From NCBI GenBank assembly GCA_037447655.1, contig JBBHKE010003190.1, positions 677,424-723,398 on the forward strand: 45,975 bases of DNA, given 5' to 3'. The DNA comes from Zygnema cylindricum. Lineage: Eukaryota > Streptophyta > Zygnematophyceae > Zygnematales > Zygnemataceae. The first letter of the stretch is position 1. Every line of letters begins with the position of its first letter. This document shows positions 1-9,911 of this stretch, in pieces. The notes below the pieces were generated by a model. The model searched no databases and had not been told where the DNA came from. It worked only from the letters and a program-made list of their open reading frames with translations. Made by a program: the position numbers and the translations under genes.

Positions 1-310
1 ACGTAAATGAATAGAATCCTAACTTGTGACCAACGTAATCAAATCAATGACCACAATTTACTACGTGACATTCACTCAAAATGTGCGATGACTTAACTTG
101 ATGTACAGTACAAGTAGACGACTACGTTTCATCAAAACTTGACGTCTACGCAAAGTATGCTTGACGTCTAAACAAATTTAACTTAACGACCAAGCAAATG
201 TATCTTCACGCCTAATTAACGGTTCAGGAACCCAGTTGAACTTTTCTCACGTCACGTTGACTAATTTTGACATTTTGGTCCTTAGAAGAAAATGGACAAA
301 AAATTCTCCA
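1..310. repeat. Outer direct repeat, left copy (LTR-like, cut by window start)
   Basis: This stretch matches 16250-16527 along its length in the same orientation. Shared landmarks are the run of ACGTCTAC motifs, the TTGACGTCTACGC core and the closing GGTCCTTA...AATGGACA. Both copies stop being similar just after a CA dinucleotide (310 and 16527), as an LTR boundary would. The copy begins before the window, so its full length is unknown. I see no clear primer-binding site or polypurine tract next to it, so LTR status is an inference. Confidence 0.6.
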
Positions 311-2149
311 CTCGTGATCGTGACGTCTTGAGTTTCGGCCGCATGTGGAGTTTTTTAAAATTGATGATTTGAGAAAACATTCCTCACATTGAGGTGAAAA
401 TTTCTACCATCGCATCCAATCTTTCCCAACTTGTGAGCTATGTTAAGCAATGCATCCTTATATGTTTTGACTTTGCAAATCTCAACCTTCTGTCCCTCTC
501 TTGTGATACTCACTGATTTGCTGCTCTCTTTGACATGTTTGAATTTCACCAGCTCTGTAGAGTCGTCTATTGGTGTTTTTCAGGAATCTGCTCCCACTAT
601 CTTTGAGCTATTCGTCAACACTTTGTAAGGTCAACCCTTCACTATAGTGTTTGTTTCCCGATTTTGCTGCGCGACGCTCACAAATTGTGAGCGCGAGAGT
701 TTTGTAAGGTCCTCACTTATATATTTGGTTGGCCGTGATTTCAAAATCTAGTTTGTGCTTTCCTTTGTGACTAAGTCTTTGTTGTTTTATGATCTTTCCC
801 CTTTTTCTCTCCAATTTGCAGATTCCACCTTCCTCATGGTGGTAAGAGTTGCTCTTGGAGGTGGAACTCCTTCAAATTTGCTTTTGGGAGTGGACTTGTC
901 TGTCGGCCTCTCCTCGGTTTTCTTCCCTTTTGGTTAGAGGCAAAGTAAGTCTTTTTCGATCGTCTCTCTTTCAACTGAAGGCAGTGAAGTCGGCCAATCC
1001 TGGATTTTCTTCCCCTTTGGTTGGAGGCATAGTAAGTCATTTTTGATTGTCTCCCTTTCAACTGAAGGCAGTGATACATCAGCTGTAGCATCAGCTCGTT
1101 GGAAATTAGAAGGTTCTCCAATTTTGATTATTGATTCTTTCCTTTTCTTGGTGAATGTCTTTGGCACATTTCATTTCTTTCATTTTCTTGGTGAATGTCT
1201 CTGGCACATTTTCTCTCAAATATTTTTGTGCGAGATTACGTTTTTTGAGCCCGTGTTCCTTTTTGGTGCAAATTCTTTCCATGGATTCATGGTCCTTTGA
1301 TCCATAACCATTTGGTGGTGAAGATGGCGCCTTCGCTAGAGATGGTGAGCGGAAGGGTTATATTGTGCGGCTGACTCTTCGGGCCTCTCCTTGGAGCATC
1401 TTTCTTTATGTGAGCTTATCTTGGAGAGTCTACTACTATTCAATGACTCCCACTGTTTCTGGATGCACTCTGGTCTTTTCGGTTCGATGCTACATTTTCG
1501 ATGTTTCTCTTTCTATCCGCTTGTTGTCTCTACACTAGCTCTCTTCCCTCTAGATTTTTATGATTTCTCTCGTAATTTCCCCCCTTTTGGCCTCTTTGTT
1601 TCCTTTGCCTTACATCTGATGGATCTGACCCTCTTGAATTCTATTTTGCACGTTGTCTTCTTGATCCTCTCTTCCTTGGTCTATACGAATGTTAATTTTG
1701 CACATTGTCTTCTTGATCCTCTTCGCCTTGGTCTATACGAATGTTAAAAGGGCTCGAATGACCGCTTGTAGCCCAATGGCTACCTTTGAAATCAATGCTC
1801 TTGACATCAATGCTCCTCAAAAATTCTTGATGGACCTTGACTCTTCCTCTTTGGTGAGCCTACTGTCCCCTACTGATGGGATTTTTGATGTTTTTCTTGT
1901 TTGTCAGTGAATCTAGTCTACCTGTCGCTAATGTCTCCCATGCAAAGTGATTTGTAACTTAGTTCCCGTTGTGGTTTTTGATTCCTTGTTCAGATTTTAT
2001 GTTTTTTTATGAGGCATATGACTTGATACTTGCTTTGTCTTTGCTTTTGTAATTCTGTGGTCTCCATTGACCCACAAAATGGGCACCCTATGTAAAGCCT
2101 TTAAGATGATTTATGCCCCTTCATCTTTCCCAATTAATAAATGCCACCT
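311..2149. other. Repeat-rich stretch without a supported gene
   Basis: It lies between the outer repeat and the copia 3' LTR. It holds an 87-bp tandem duplication (904-1077) and a shorter duplication around TTTCTTGGTGAATGTCT (about 1143-1210). Short reading frames occur on both strands, but none shows a recognisable domain and they run through the tandem repeat. It may be the body of the older element whose ends are the 1-310 / 16250-16527 repeat. I could not identify any protein from it. Confidence 0.4.
904..1077. repeat. 87-bp tandem duplication
   Basis: Two adjacent copies (904-990 and 991-1077) share TTTTCTTCCC, GGTT(A/G)GAGGCA(A/T)AGTAAGTC and TTTCAACTGAAGGCAGTGA at constant spacing with a few substitutions. 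On the minus strand both copies stay open, giving a repeated Lys/Arg-rich peptide. This is probably incidental. Confidence 0.8.
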
Positions 2150-3018
2150 TGGCACACAAGTGTTTTGACCACCCTCATCGGTGTAAGGATCCAACTCCCT
2201 TGAGTTGAATGCAAAAAAAATCACTTAATTTGCTCGCCTAAGTAGTAAGTTATGGCTAGTCAAAGTTGACCTTTATAGTTACAAGCTCTCTTAGAGAGAA
2301 CTACCTAAATTTCACTAAGTCAGAATGTTATGGCTGGTCAAAGTTGACCTTTATAGTTAAAAGCTCTCTTACAAAGAGGTACCTAAATTTCACTAAGTTT
2401 TAACTGCCTACTCACAACTACCTACTACTAAACCCTAGTCCAATAGGAACATTGTATAGTACAAGAAGGTACAGTGGCCGATGTACTTAATAAACGACCA
2501 TTGTACGACATGGCCTTCAAGGTGACGCCTGTTAAATCGAGAGCCATGGTTCCTCCTCCCATCTTCTCCGGGTATTCAATAATTTGGCACCACGTGGCAT
2601 CCCGTGATGCCATCACCAAAGGCTCCCAAAAGCTCATTCCGGGTGGCGGCTGCAACGATGGCCGTCCGATCAAATATATTTACACGGTTCGGGTTCACGT
2701 CCGTGCATGAATTGGTTCACATGCGCCTCGTCGTTGGTTTGATGTGAATTAGGCATCGCATCACTATATATGTATTTGTAAAACCTAATAAGTGCATCGT
2801 TTTTTCAATGATTTAATGGTTAATCTCCGGCTATATGGAATTCGTATGACCTAGGTTCAAATCTGGGCTAAGGTAACATTTTGAAAAAATGCCCTCTACT
2901 TCAGTCTGCCACTTTCTAAATATGGCAGCAGCCATGGCGTGTCATCAATCCTTTCTCTCTCTCTCTTTAGAGTATAACTAAAATAAAGAAGTGAACTATT
3001 AATTACCTCTTTTCAACA
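2150..3018 (-). repeat. Copia 3' LTR (minus orientation)
   Basis: Begins TGGCACACAAG and ends TTTTCAACA on the plus strand. It matches 14298-15088, including the segments TTATGGCTAGTCAAAG, ACCCTAGTC(C/T)AATAGGAAC and a CT microsatellite before TTTAGAGTATA. On the minus strand it starts TGTTGAAAAG directly after the polypurine tract at 3019-3026. An internal partial tandem copy (TTATGGCT(A/G)GTCAAAGTTGACC at about 2250 and 2330) makes it longer than its partner. Confidence 0.85.
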
Positions 3019-3026
3019 CTCCCCTT
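3019..3026 (-). other. Copia polypurine tract
   Basis: The minus strand reads AAGGGGAG immediately upstream of the TGTTGAAAAG start of the 3' LTR, the expected position of the plus-strand priming site. Confidence 0.75.
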
Positions 3027-3329
3027 AATTCTTAGTCACTTTTCAATTTTGATCCACAGTGTTATCTTCAATAAATCAACTTCGAGGAAGGCACTGGTTA
3101 TGTCATCATATCTGGAATCATTTCTTTATTAGTTTTATGAGCCGGTTTAATGATTTTATTTTCAACCTTCTCTCTCACAAATCTTAGTATAATATCCATA
3201 TGCTTAGCTTTGAAGTGATGTTTTGGATTAGCTGCAATAGAGATAGCAGCTTGATTATCACAAAAAAAACATTCTAAGTTTCAGACTTCATGAACCGAAG
3301 TTCTTCAAGAAAAGAATTAATCCACATTT

Positions 3330-3463
3330 ATTTTTAGGTGGCAGCATTGGAAGCCATGTACTCAGGCTCCATAGTGGATTGCGCAACTACTTTCTGTTGC
3401 TTGCTACTCCAACAACATGCACCAAATCTAATTTGCGATACATATCCAGTCATACAACGTCTT
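3330..3463 (-). pseudogene. Copia RNase H, C-terminal half
   Basis: The minus strand encodes a peptide containing TGYVSQIRFGACCWSSKQQK followed by VAQSTMEPEYMA. This matches the copia RNase H signature (W-S-S-K-x-Q-x-x-V-A-x-S-T-x-E-x-E-Y). Its N-terminal continuation (THTDITTWIDASYG-type sequence, here HTDITTWIDASYGVVPLR) is at about 11638-11700. The two halves are separated by the gypsy element. Confidence 0.85.
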
Positions 3464-3938
3464 TGTAACATGGTTACAAAATGGAAGCAGAGTAGAGAAG
3501 CTGATGTAGTTGCGATGCCAGAGCAGCGCAACTGTGATGTCAGAATAGCGTAGCATAGCAACATAGCAACGCAACTTAGCAGTATAGCAACGTAGCAAAA
3601 TGTAGATTGTACTGTATAGTTCTAGAACCTAGTGTAGATAGGATGCACTTAATGAAGAGTGTCCACGTATACATAGTTGACCAGCTGTAGCACCATATTG
3701 ACTAGTAAGTAACTAGGTTAAATAGTGGGTGGATTAAGTGAAGAGAGACTCTTTTGCTAGTAGACTTTTGACAGCAAGCAATCAATCCTGTAATCTTTTC
3801 ATGAGTAATAAAGCTTCTAAGTAATAAAGCTCCACCTTTTCTTTATGTGCAATGTGTTACCCTGATGTTGCTATGAGTGAATCTCTAAGAACATTCCGCT
3901 GTGCATCGTGGACGTGGTGTCTGGGTTACTCTTTTTCA
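3464..3938 (+). repeat. Gypsy 5' LTR
   Basis: It matches 11174-11637 throughout, including AGCAACGTAGCAAAATGTAGATT, CTAGAACCTAGTGTAGATAGGATGCA and the terminal GTGCATCGTGGACGTGGTGT. The AATAAAGCT motifs around 3805-3830 are likely polyadenylation signals. Scattered substitutions and small indels between the copies indicate an insertion that is not recent. Confidence 0.92.
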
Positions 3939-3939
3939 T

Positions 3940-3951
3940 TGGTATCAAAGC
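3940..3951 (+). other. Primer-binding site (tRNA-iMet)
   Basis: TGGTATCAAAGC, one base after the 5' LTR, differs by a single base from TGGTATCAGAGC, the common plant PBS complementary to the 3' end of initiator methionine tRNA. Confidence 0.88.
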
Positions 3952-3971
3952 TTTCCTCGTGACTCGACAAT

Positions 3972-4715
3972 ATGGAAGGTCACGCTGTCTCCACAGTTGA
4001 TATGTTAGAGCGAGTCCTTCGAGAATTGGAGAATGTTAGATTGCAGAACGCTTATTGAGTGACACAGTCGCAACTTTGGAAACTCGTATTGGTGATCGAG
4101 CACACGAAAACATAAAGAGAGATTTGAGGAGACCGAAGTTGAGATTGCCTGATGAGTTCAACCCAACTAAGCATAAGAATCTCGATGCGTGGTTGTTTTC
4201 GATGGCGAACTATCTGGAAAATATTTCCAGCCTGTCCGATCGCGATAAGATTCACTATGCGGGGGGTTTACTGAAAAGGGGAAGCAAGAGCGTCTTCGAG
4301 AGCAATGGTGGAAGACAGTCAGGTACCCGCTGATTGGACTCTATTTGACCTTTCTCTTTGTGACTGCTGACAACCAGTGAACACCATCAAAGCTGCTACA
4401 AACAGTAGTGCGTTGTTACTAACAACGCACTCCTGTTTTGGATTACACGGAACGATTCTAGGAATGCAAGGTTCAAATCCCAACGATGACGGAGGATGAA
4501 GCTGTTGATCGATGTGTTAAGGGACTTAATGCGTCTATTCGGAGGGATGCGCAACAGTGGCTCCCCCGGGAAATAACAACTCCTAGTCTCTCGGCAATTG
4601 TTCAGTTCGCGAAACGGACCGACTCTATAGACTTCACTCTTCGTAGACCCTATCATTTTGGATCAAGTAATAGCGGAGGAGGCTGAAGGGATGATGGTCC
4701 GACCCCTATTGAGCT
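3972..4715 (+). pseudogene. Gypsy gag, broken
   Basis: The first ATG after the PBS opens a frame that stops at 4056-4058. The same protein continues in another frame with LRLPDEFNPTKHKNLDAWLF and DKIHYAGGLLK (4055-4333), typical of the capsid region of plant chromoviruses. A further segment (4486-4686) with MTEDEAVDRCVKGLNASIRR and ALQQW-like sequence completes the retrotransposon gag domain. At least two frameshifts and several stops separate these pieces. The product would have assembled the virus-like particle. Confidence 0.8.
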
Positions 4716-4835
4716 GGGAGGAATCAAGGAGGAAGCGCAGTCGGTCAACGCAATTAAAAGAAAAACAAAACCACTAAGAACAAGACCAATGACCTGTCCC
4801 CCAAGGAGCTCTAAAGGAGGAGGCAAAACGGATTA

Positions 4836-4877
4836 TGCTTCCAGTGTGGTTCCCTGGACCATATGGCCAAAGAATGC
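4836..4877 (+). pseudogene. Gag CCHC zinc knuckle
   Basis: The segment encodes CFQCGSLDHMAKEC, an intact C-x2-C-x4-H-x4-C knuckle followed by PRRK. This is the nucleocapsid RNA-binding motif at the C-terminus of gag. Confidence 0.85.
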
Positions 4878-4904
4878 CCAAGGAGAAAAGACCCCAGAAA
4901 AGGC

Positions 4905-5290
4905 AAACTAAATGTCATGAAATTAGCTGGAAAAGGTGGAGACGCATTGGTTTTTCAAGGAAATATTGGGGGTAGTGTGATCAGGTTCATGGTTGAATCT
5001 AGAGCGTCCGGGAGTTTCATCAACGAGAAGATATGAAAAAGTTGAAGGTGCCTCTCATAACTATTCCGGATCAGCAATCGGTCCAATTCGCCGATGGCAC
5101 CTCTATTGGGATCACCCATCGCACACCTCGACTACAGATTAGTATGGGGAGCTTTCATTAGTATGAGACGCTCCACGTATTACCGCTCGGGGATCATGAG
5201 GTAATCTTAGAGAATACGTGGCTCCAAAAGTGGAATCCGACGTTTGATTGGAGGAACAACAATATGAGGGTCAGAAAAGGCGAAAAAGAG
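4905..5290 (+). pseudogene. Gypsy aspartic protease, active site lost
   Basis: The frame contains MVESRASGSFI at about 4989-5021 where the retropepsin family has (L/V)-D-(S/T)-G-A. The catalytic Asp and the Gly are replaced (D to E, G to R). Downstream are ITHRTPRLQISMG and VLPLGDHEVILENTWL, the second half of a gypsy protease leading into WNPTFDW. A stop interrupts it at about 5033. It should be proteolytically dead. Confidence 0.75.
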
Positions 5291-5574
5291 TATGAGGTAA
5301 ACACCGGAGTGGCTGGTAAACGTGTGGAAGAGGGACGCCTGTTTTCGGCTTTACAGCTTAAAAGGGCACTCAAGAAAGGGGAAACAATTGGAATGGTGGT
5401 CGTACAACCCGTGGAGGAAATCAAGGAGGAGATTCCGGAGGAGTGGACAAGAAAGGATCTCAACTTCGACTCCAAAAGAGGGGACGAAGCAGAAAACACT
5501 TTCATTGAGGCCTTTGAAGTCGTGACAAAACTTCTCGAGGAGTATGCTGATGTTTTTCTCCCAAAACTCTAGGA

Positions 5575-6440
5575 AGGTTTACCTCCCAAACGCGACATAG
5601 ACCACAAAATTAAGCTTGTTCTTGGAGCAGTGCCCCCGACCAACATGATGTATAAGATGAGTTAACCCAGTTAGAAAAACTCAAAAAGCAACTTACAAGG
5701 TTGGTCGAGGCCGGAGCCATTGAACCGAGCAAGTCACCTTATGGAGCCTCGTTCTTTTTGTGTCCAAGAAAGATGGAGGTTTTCGTATGTGTGTGGACTA
5801 CCGAGCGCTAAATAAATTAACGGTCAAAAACGCGTATCCCCTTCCCAAGGTCGACGAGTTATTAGACAGACTTAGGGGTGCTACGTATTTTTCTAAGATA
5901 GAATTGCGTGGTGGATACCAACAGATTAGAGTGGCACAGAAGGATGTGGAGAAGACTGCATTCAAGACGCGGTACGGTCATTTCCAATTCCTAGTCATGC
6001 CATTTGGATTAACTAATGCCCCGGCTACCTTTATGCACTTGATGAATTCTATCTTCCGACAATATCTGGACGCGTTCTTAATAGTCTTCTTGGACGAAAT
6101 CCTAGTATATAGTGAAACGCTAGAGGACCATGTCAAGCACCTGAGAACCGTTTTACAGATCCTAGCGGAGACAAAGTTGTACTCCAAAATGAGTAAATAT
6201 GAGTTTTTAAAGGAAAAGATGGCATTTTTAGGCCATGTGGTCAGTCAGAATGGAATCGCAGTGGACCCCAACAAAACTAAGGTATTCAAGGAGTGGCCGC
6301 AACCAAAAAATAACACGGAGTTGGGAGCTTCCTTAGGCTATGCTCCAATTATCGACGTTGGGTGGAGGGATCTGCAAAAATCGCTGCACCACTCACTGAT
6401 TTGCTCAAAGATGACGTGCCTTATGAGTAGGAGACAGTGA
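5575..6440 (+). pseudogene. Gypsy reverse transcriptase, mutated
   Basis: Upstream pieces LPPKRDIDHKI and [17 protein letters not shown] are followed after a frameshift by a long open frame from 5760 with [57 protein letters not shown] and FLDEILVYS. The first catalytic Asp (usual FSKIDLRSGY) is Glu. The second residue of the FLDD box is also Glu. The frame ends prematurely after the LGHVVSQNG motif. The fold is clear, but catalysis should be lost. Confidence 0.9.
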
Positions 6441-6514
6441 AGGAGGAAGCCTTTAACACGCTAAAGGAGCGGTTGGTTACCGCCCTTGTGTTAGCAGTTC
6501 CCAATCAAGAGTTA

Positions 6515-6890
6515 CCTTAGACAAAATCACTGACGCGAGTGATACGGCTATTTGATCAATTCTTATGCAAGATCATGGAAGAGGCATACAACCCATCGCG
6601 TATGAAAGTCGTAAACTAAAGGCGGCGGAAATTAATTGGGCCACTCACGAGAAAGAGACGATAGCCATCATCAATGTGTTGGAAGTTTGGAAGTGTTACG
6701 TTCAAGGGAAGTAGATCACTGTGAATACTGACCACCATGCGTTACACTATATGCAAACACAGCCGAAGTTTTCCAAGAAACAGGCTAGGTGGATGACAAT
6801 CCTACAAACTTTCAGACCGGAGTTAACCATTGAATACAAACCCGATAAGACGAATCCTGCTTATGCTTTGTCAAGAAGACCATGCGTTGT
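6515..6890 (+). pseudogene. Gypsy RNase H, with in-frame stops
   Basis: The frame reads ITDASDTAI, stop, SILMQDHGRGIQPIAYESRK, KAAEINWATHEKE, ending in NTDHHALHYMQTQPK and PDKTNPAYALSRRP (usual N-x-x-A-D-A-L-S-R). Two internal stop codons (about 6553 and 6713) and the D-to-Y change in the final A-D-A-L-S-R motif show decay. Confidence 0.85.
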
Positions 6891-6950
6891 TGCGGTGACC
6901 GCGGCAGATCTATCGCACCTATCGGAAGAACGCGAGATGAATATTTGAAA

Positions 6951-8050
6951 GGGGATATTATCGCAACCAACAAACTTAACTACCAGAAAGTCAATACTAT
7001 AACGAGTACGGTGCAAGTGGACGAAAAGTGGTTGGACAAAATTAAGGCAGCATACATAGGCGACTACACAATCGCGGAACTCGTCAAAAGGAAGATATTG
7101 GTTCAAACTGCCAACGGCATGTGGCGGTACAAACCAAGTCAGACAACCCAATTGTATATTCCGACAAATCAAGAGTTACAGCATACTGTCTTGCAATTAA
7201 GCCATGACAAACCCCTCAACGGACACTTCAGGCAAGACAAAACTACTGCACCAGTTGCCAAAGCATACTATTGGCCAAATATGACAAAGGATATTGCGTA
7301 GTATGTCTGAACCTGTGACTCTTGCAACAAGAATAAAACGGATCTAGATCAAAAAGGACTCTTGTAGCCCCTACCAACACCATCCGCCCCTTGGGAAGCA
7401 ATCTCGATGGACTTTATCGTCGCTTTTACATTACCGCCGGATGGCTACGACTCCATTTTTGTTGTCGTCACTATCTTACAAAGATGGCCCATTTCCTCCC
7501 CACAAAAACCAAGGCAACAGCTCGAGATATCACGGATCTCTTCTTCTGTAAGATATTCCGTCACCACGGACTTCTTAGGAAGATTGTCAGCGACGGCGAC
7601 CGAAAATTCGTTAGCCACTTTTGGAAGAACCTATTTGCTATTTGCGGGACACAGTTGGCTATGTCCACTGCTTATCACCCTCAGACGGATGAACAAACAG
7701 TGAGAGTGAACAAGACATTGGAGGAAGCTCTGCGGGCTTACGTGTCGGTACACCAGACAGATTGGGCAAAACATGTGACGGCGATTGAACTTGCATACAA
7801 CAGTGCAATCCATTCTTCCACTAATGCTACGCCCTTCTCTCTCAACGGACGACAGCCAACCCTTCCCCAAAATCTGATCGCAACCGACTGTAGCACACCT
7901 GTCGCAGTGGAATTTGCCGAAACGTTGCGTATCAATTTGGAGAAAGCGGCGACAGTCCTCCAACAAGCGAAGAGTCGTCAAAAATCTCAAGCGACACTCA
8001 TCGAAAGGACATTAACTTTCGTGTTTGGGACAGGGCGGTCGCATATTACC
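6951..8050 (+). pseudogene. Gypsy integrase, catalytic Glu lost
   Basis: The zinc-binding HHCC region shows H-x-x-x-L-N-G-H (about 7200) and C-D-S-C (about 7314) with YYWPNMTKDIA between. The core shows MDFIVA, then MAHFLPTKTKATARDITDLF, IVSDGDRKFVSHFW and STAYHPQTDEQTVRVN. In the family the last motif is T-D-G-Q-T-E-R-V-N. Here the catalytic Glu is Val. A frame change falls near 7460-7480. The chromodomain follows at the C-terminus. Confidence 0.9.
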
Positions 8051-8053
8051 TAA

Positions 8054-8164
8054 TACTTCATTCGGTGGAAATGTTACAATCCGAAAGAAGATTCATGGGT
8101 TGATGAAAACGATCTTCATGCCCTGAAATTACTGCGCCGATTGAAGCATAGTGCGGACACTTAG
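8054..8164 (+). pseudogene. Chromodomain remnant of the integrase
   Basis: An open frame to the stop at 8162-8164 encodes YFIRWKCYNPKEDSWVDEND followed by LHALKLLRRLKH. This matches the chromodomain core Y-x-V-x-W-K-G-Y-x-x-x-x-x-S-W-E. The N-terminal beta strand expected before it is missing and the frame is broken at 8050-8053. In chromoviruses this domain steers integration by binding histone marks. Confidence 0.78.
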
Positions 8165-8642
8165 CCTACCCGGAGGGGCAGCCACAACGGACGCCTGCAA
8201 AAAACAAATCGCAATGTCGCAACCATCGCAGTAACCTTGGGGGCTCAACAACGGAACGCATCAGCGCTGACAAAAGACTGCAGCGATATCGCTGCGCAGT
8301 CTCACGATCGCAGAATGGTAACTACATTTTCATAGAATCGCACCATCAGGGCTGCGTTGACAGAGGATCGCAATGGCAAAATTGTGGATCGCAACATTGG
8401 CGACGTCGAACCCGTGATATCGCCGCAGTATCGTAATCAGCGAAGTTTTGAACGTTGCAATACCCTCTTACACTCCGACGCAAGGAAGGTTGCGATGATG
8501 AAAACCTACAAACCCCCCAACTAAAGACGTTATCAACCCTAATGACAAACCTAGTAGTAGTAGTCTGGAGCACCTCTCGCTTCATACCAACATCTTACCT
8601 GCCTTTATTGATTTACCATAACTCCCAACCACAATAGCGTCC
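8165..8642. other. Spacer between pol and the extra coding region
   Basis: No supported gene. It is rich in CG-containing motifs such as ATCGCA (GATCGCAGAATGG, GGATCGCAATGGC, GGATCGCAACATTGG) recurring between about 8200 and 8410. It may have served as a leader or subgenomic promoter for the downstream coding region, but nothing shows this directly. Confidence 0.4.
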
Positions 8643-9183
8643 ATGTCGTCATCATCCTCTCCACCACCTAAAAGAAAGAGACTAATGCGGAAGGGAAATG
8701 ACGATATGCCCCATCGGGACAGACTTTTGGCCGCAACCGAGGCCATGGTAGAGGCAGACCGCAGTATAACAGTAACGGAGGAACGGGAAGAGGTAGAAGC
8801 GGCTGTGGGCGACGAGGACACAAGTGGAAGCACAAGAGGGGAAGGATCAAAAAATTCGCAAGACCCGCATTATAACCCACTCCAAGAGGGTGACCACCAA
8901 GATGAAGAGGATTATGAGCTCTCAGACACCAAAGAGCCAGAGCGCGAACAGACACCTCTACCAGAAGAGGAACTTGCCTCTGATCATGATGTGATGAGAG
9001 ACCTTAACAAGGAAAGCATCGCTGATGAGCAGTCTTCGGAGAGCTCTTAAAAGAAAGCGTAGGAGCAGTATCCTAGCAAGGATGACGTATTTGTCCTCGG
9101 ATGGGATGAAAGGGAAAGGGAGGAAGAGAGTGAAAGGGAAGAAGAAATTCTCGACTATCTATTTCCTCTACCCATAGACTCCT
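8643..9183 (+). pseudogene. Extra gypsy ORF, part 1: acidic protein of unknown function
   Basis: An ATG at 8643 opens a 135-codon frame encoding a Ser/Pro start with a basic patch (PPPKRKRLMRK, possibly a nuclear localisation signal) and then a strongly Glu/Asp-rich body. It stops at 9048-9050. The same frame continues past two stops with VFVLGWDERER and EEEILDYLFPLP to 9183, so the original frame was probably longer. It lies in sense between integrase and the 3' LTR, the place where some plant gypsy elements carry additional ORFs. It has no predicted membrane segment, so env-like function is not supported. I do not recognise the family. Confidence 0.6.
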
Positions 9184-9184
9184 A

Positions 9185-9911
9185 GACCCTGACCTCACCT
9201 TCAGCTTTGCGAAACGGTTCTACTGTGACCCTACAGAGTGGCCAGCAGAGTGGCGTATGGGGAAACCCGGGGAACCACTCAACATTCTTGCCGGCGTACC
9301 TTCTCACCCCGCTTGGAATTTTATGAGTACACGGGACTTGGGGAACAATCATAAAGGTTACACCCAGCTGAATCCTCACGTATTGCCGTTTTTGGAGGTG
9401 GCCGATGACCACTAGCGATACCAGGTGGACGTCCGCGGGTTGCTTCAAAAATATCACCCATGGGATGTCTGCCTCCATGAAATCATTTTACGGGCTGAAG
9501 TTACGCCCGAGGTGCGAGCACTCAAATTGGCCCGGAAGAACGCGTTTGCAGCGGGCCCGAGCTGTCAAGAAGCACGTTTCCTTCAAATTGAGGAACATAT
9601 TACGGTGGGAAGCCGAAGCGGAGGAAGAAGGGGAGGAACCAGCGGAAGCGACTCCGGCTTCCCAGAGTCCAATACCGGTCGCAGGAGTACCGAATCTGCC
9701 CCGGCTAGAAGCGGTAGCACCGGGAAGCGCCCTTAAGGAAGGTGACGAACAACTGAGGTGGCGAATCACCCGGCGGGGGCTGCCAGCAGTCGATCATCGC
9801 ACTAGCCTTTTGGATAAGAGATGTGAAAACCTGCTAAGCTACATCGATGACTTGCGGGATAACCACAAACAACTCTTTTGGAGGTTCAATGCGCTCCATC
9901 AAGAGTTCTAA
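9185..9911 (+). pseudogene. Extra gypsy ORF, part 2: unknown folded domain plus acidic tail
   Basis: One frame runs from 9185 with a single TAG (9413-9415) to 9736. It encodes LTFSFAKRFYCDPTEWPAEW, GKPGEPLNILAGVPSHPAWN and, after the stop, YQVDVRGLLQKYHPWDVCLHE. Composition (Trp, Cys, Phe spread evenly) suggests a real folded domain. The product then appears to continue in a second frame (about 9600-9911) with EAEEEGEEPAEATPASQ and a probable helical end, ENLLSYIDDLRDNHKQLFWR. It is most simply the C-terminal part of the same extra protein as 8643-9183, now broken. No known family was recognised. Confidence 0.55.

Noticed and set aside
8643-9911. Extra gypsy coding region as an envelope gene
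   Set aside because: No signal peptide, transmembrane segment or furin-like site is visible, and the protein is strongly acidic.
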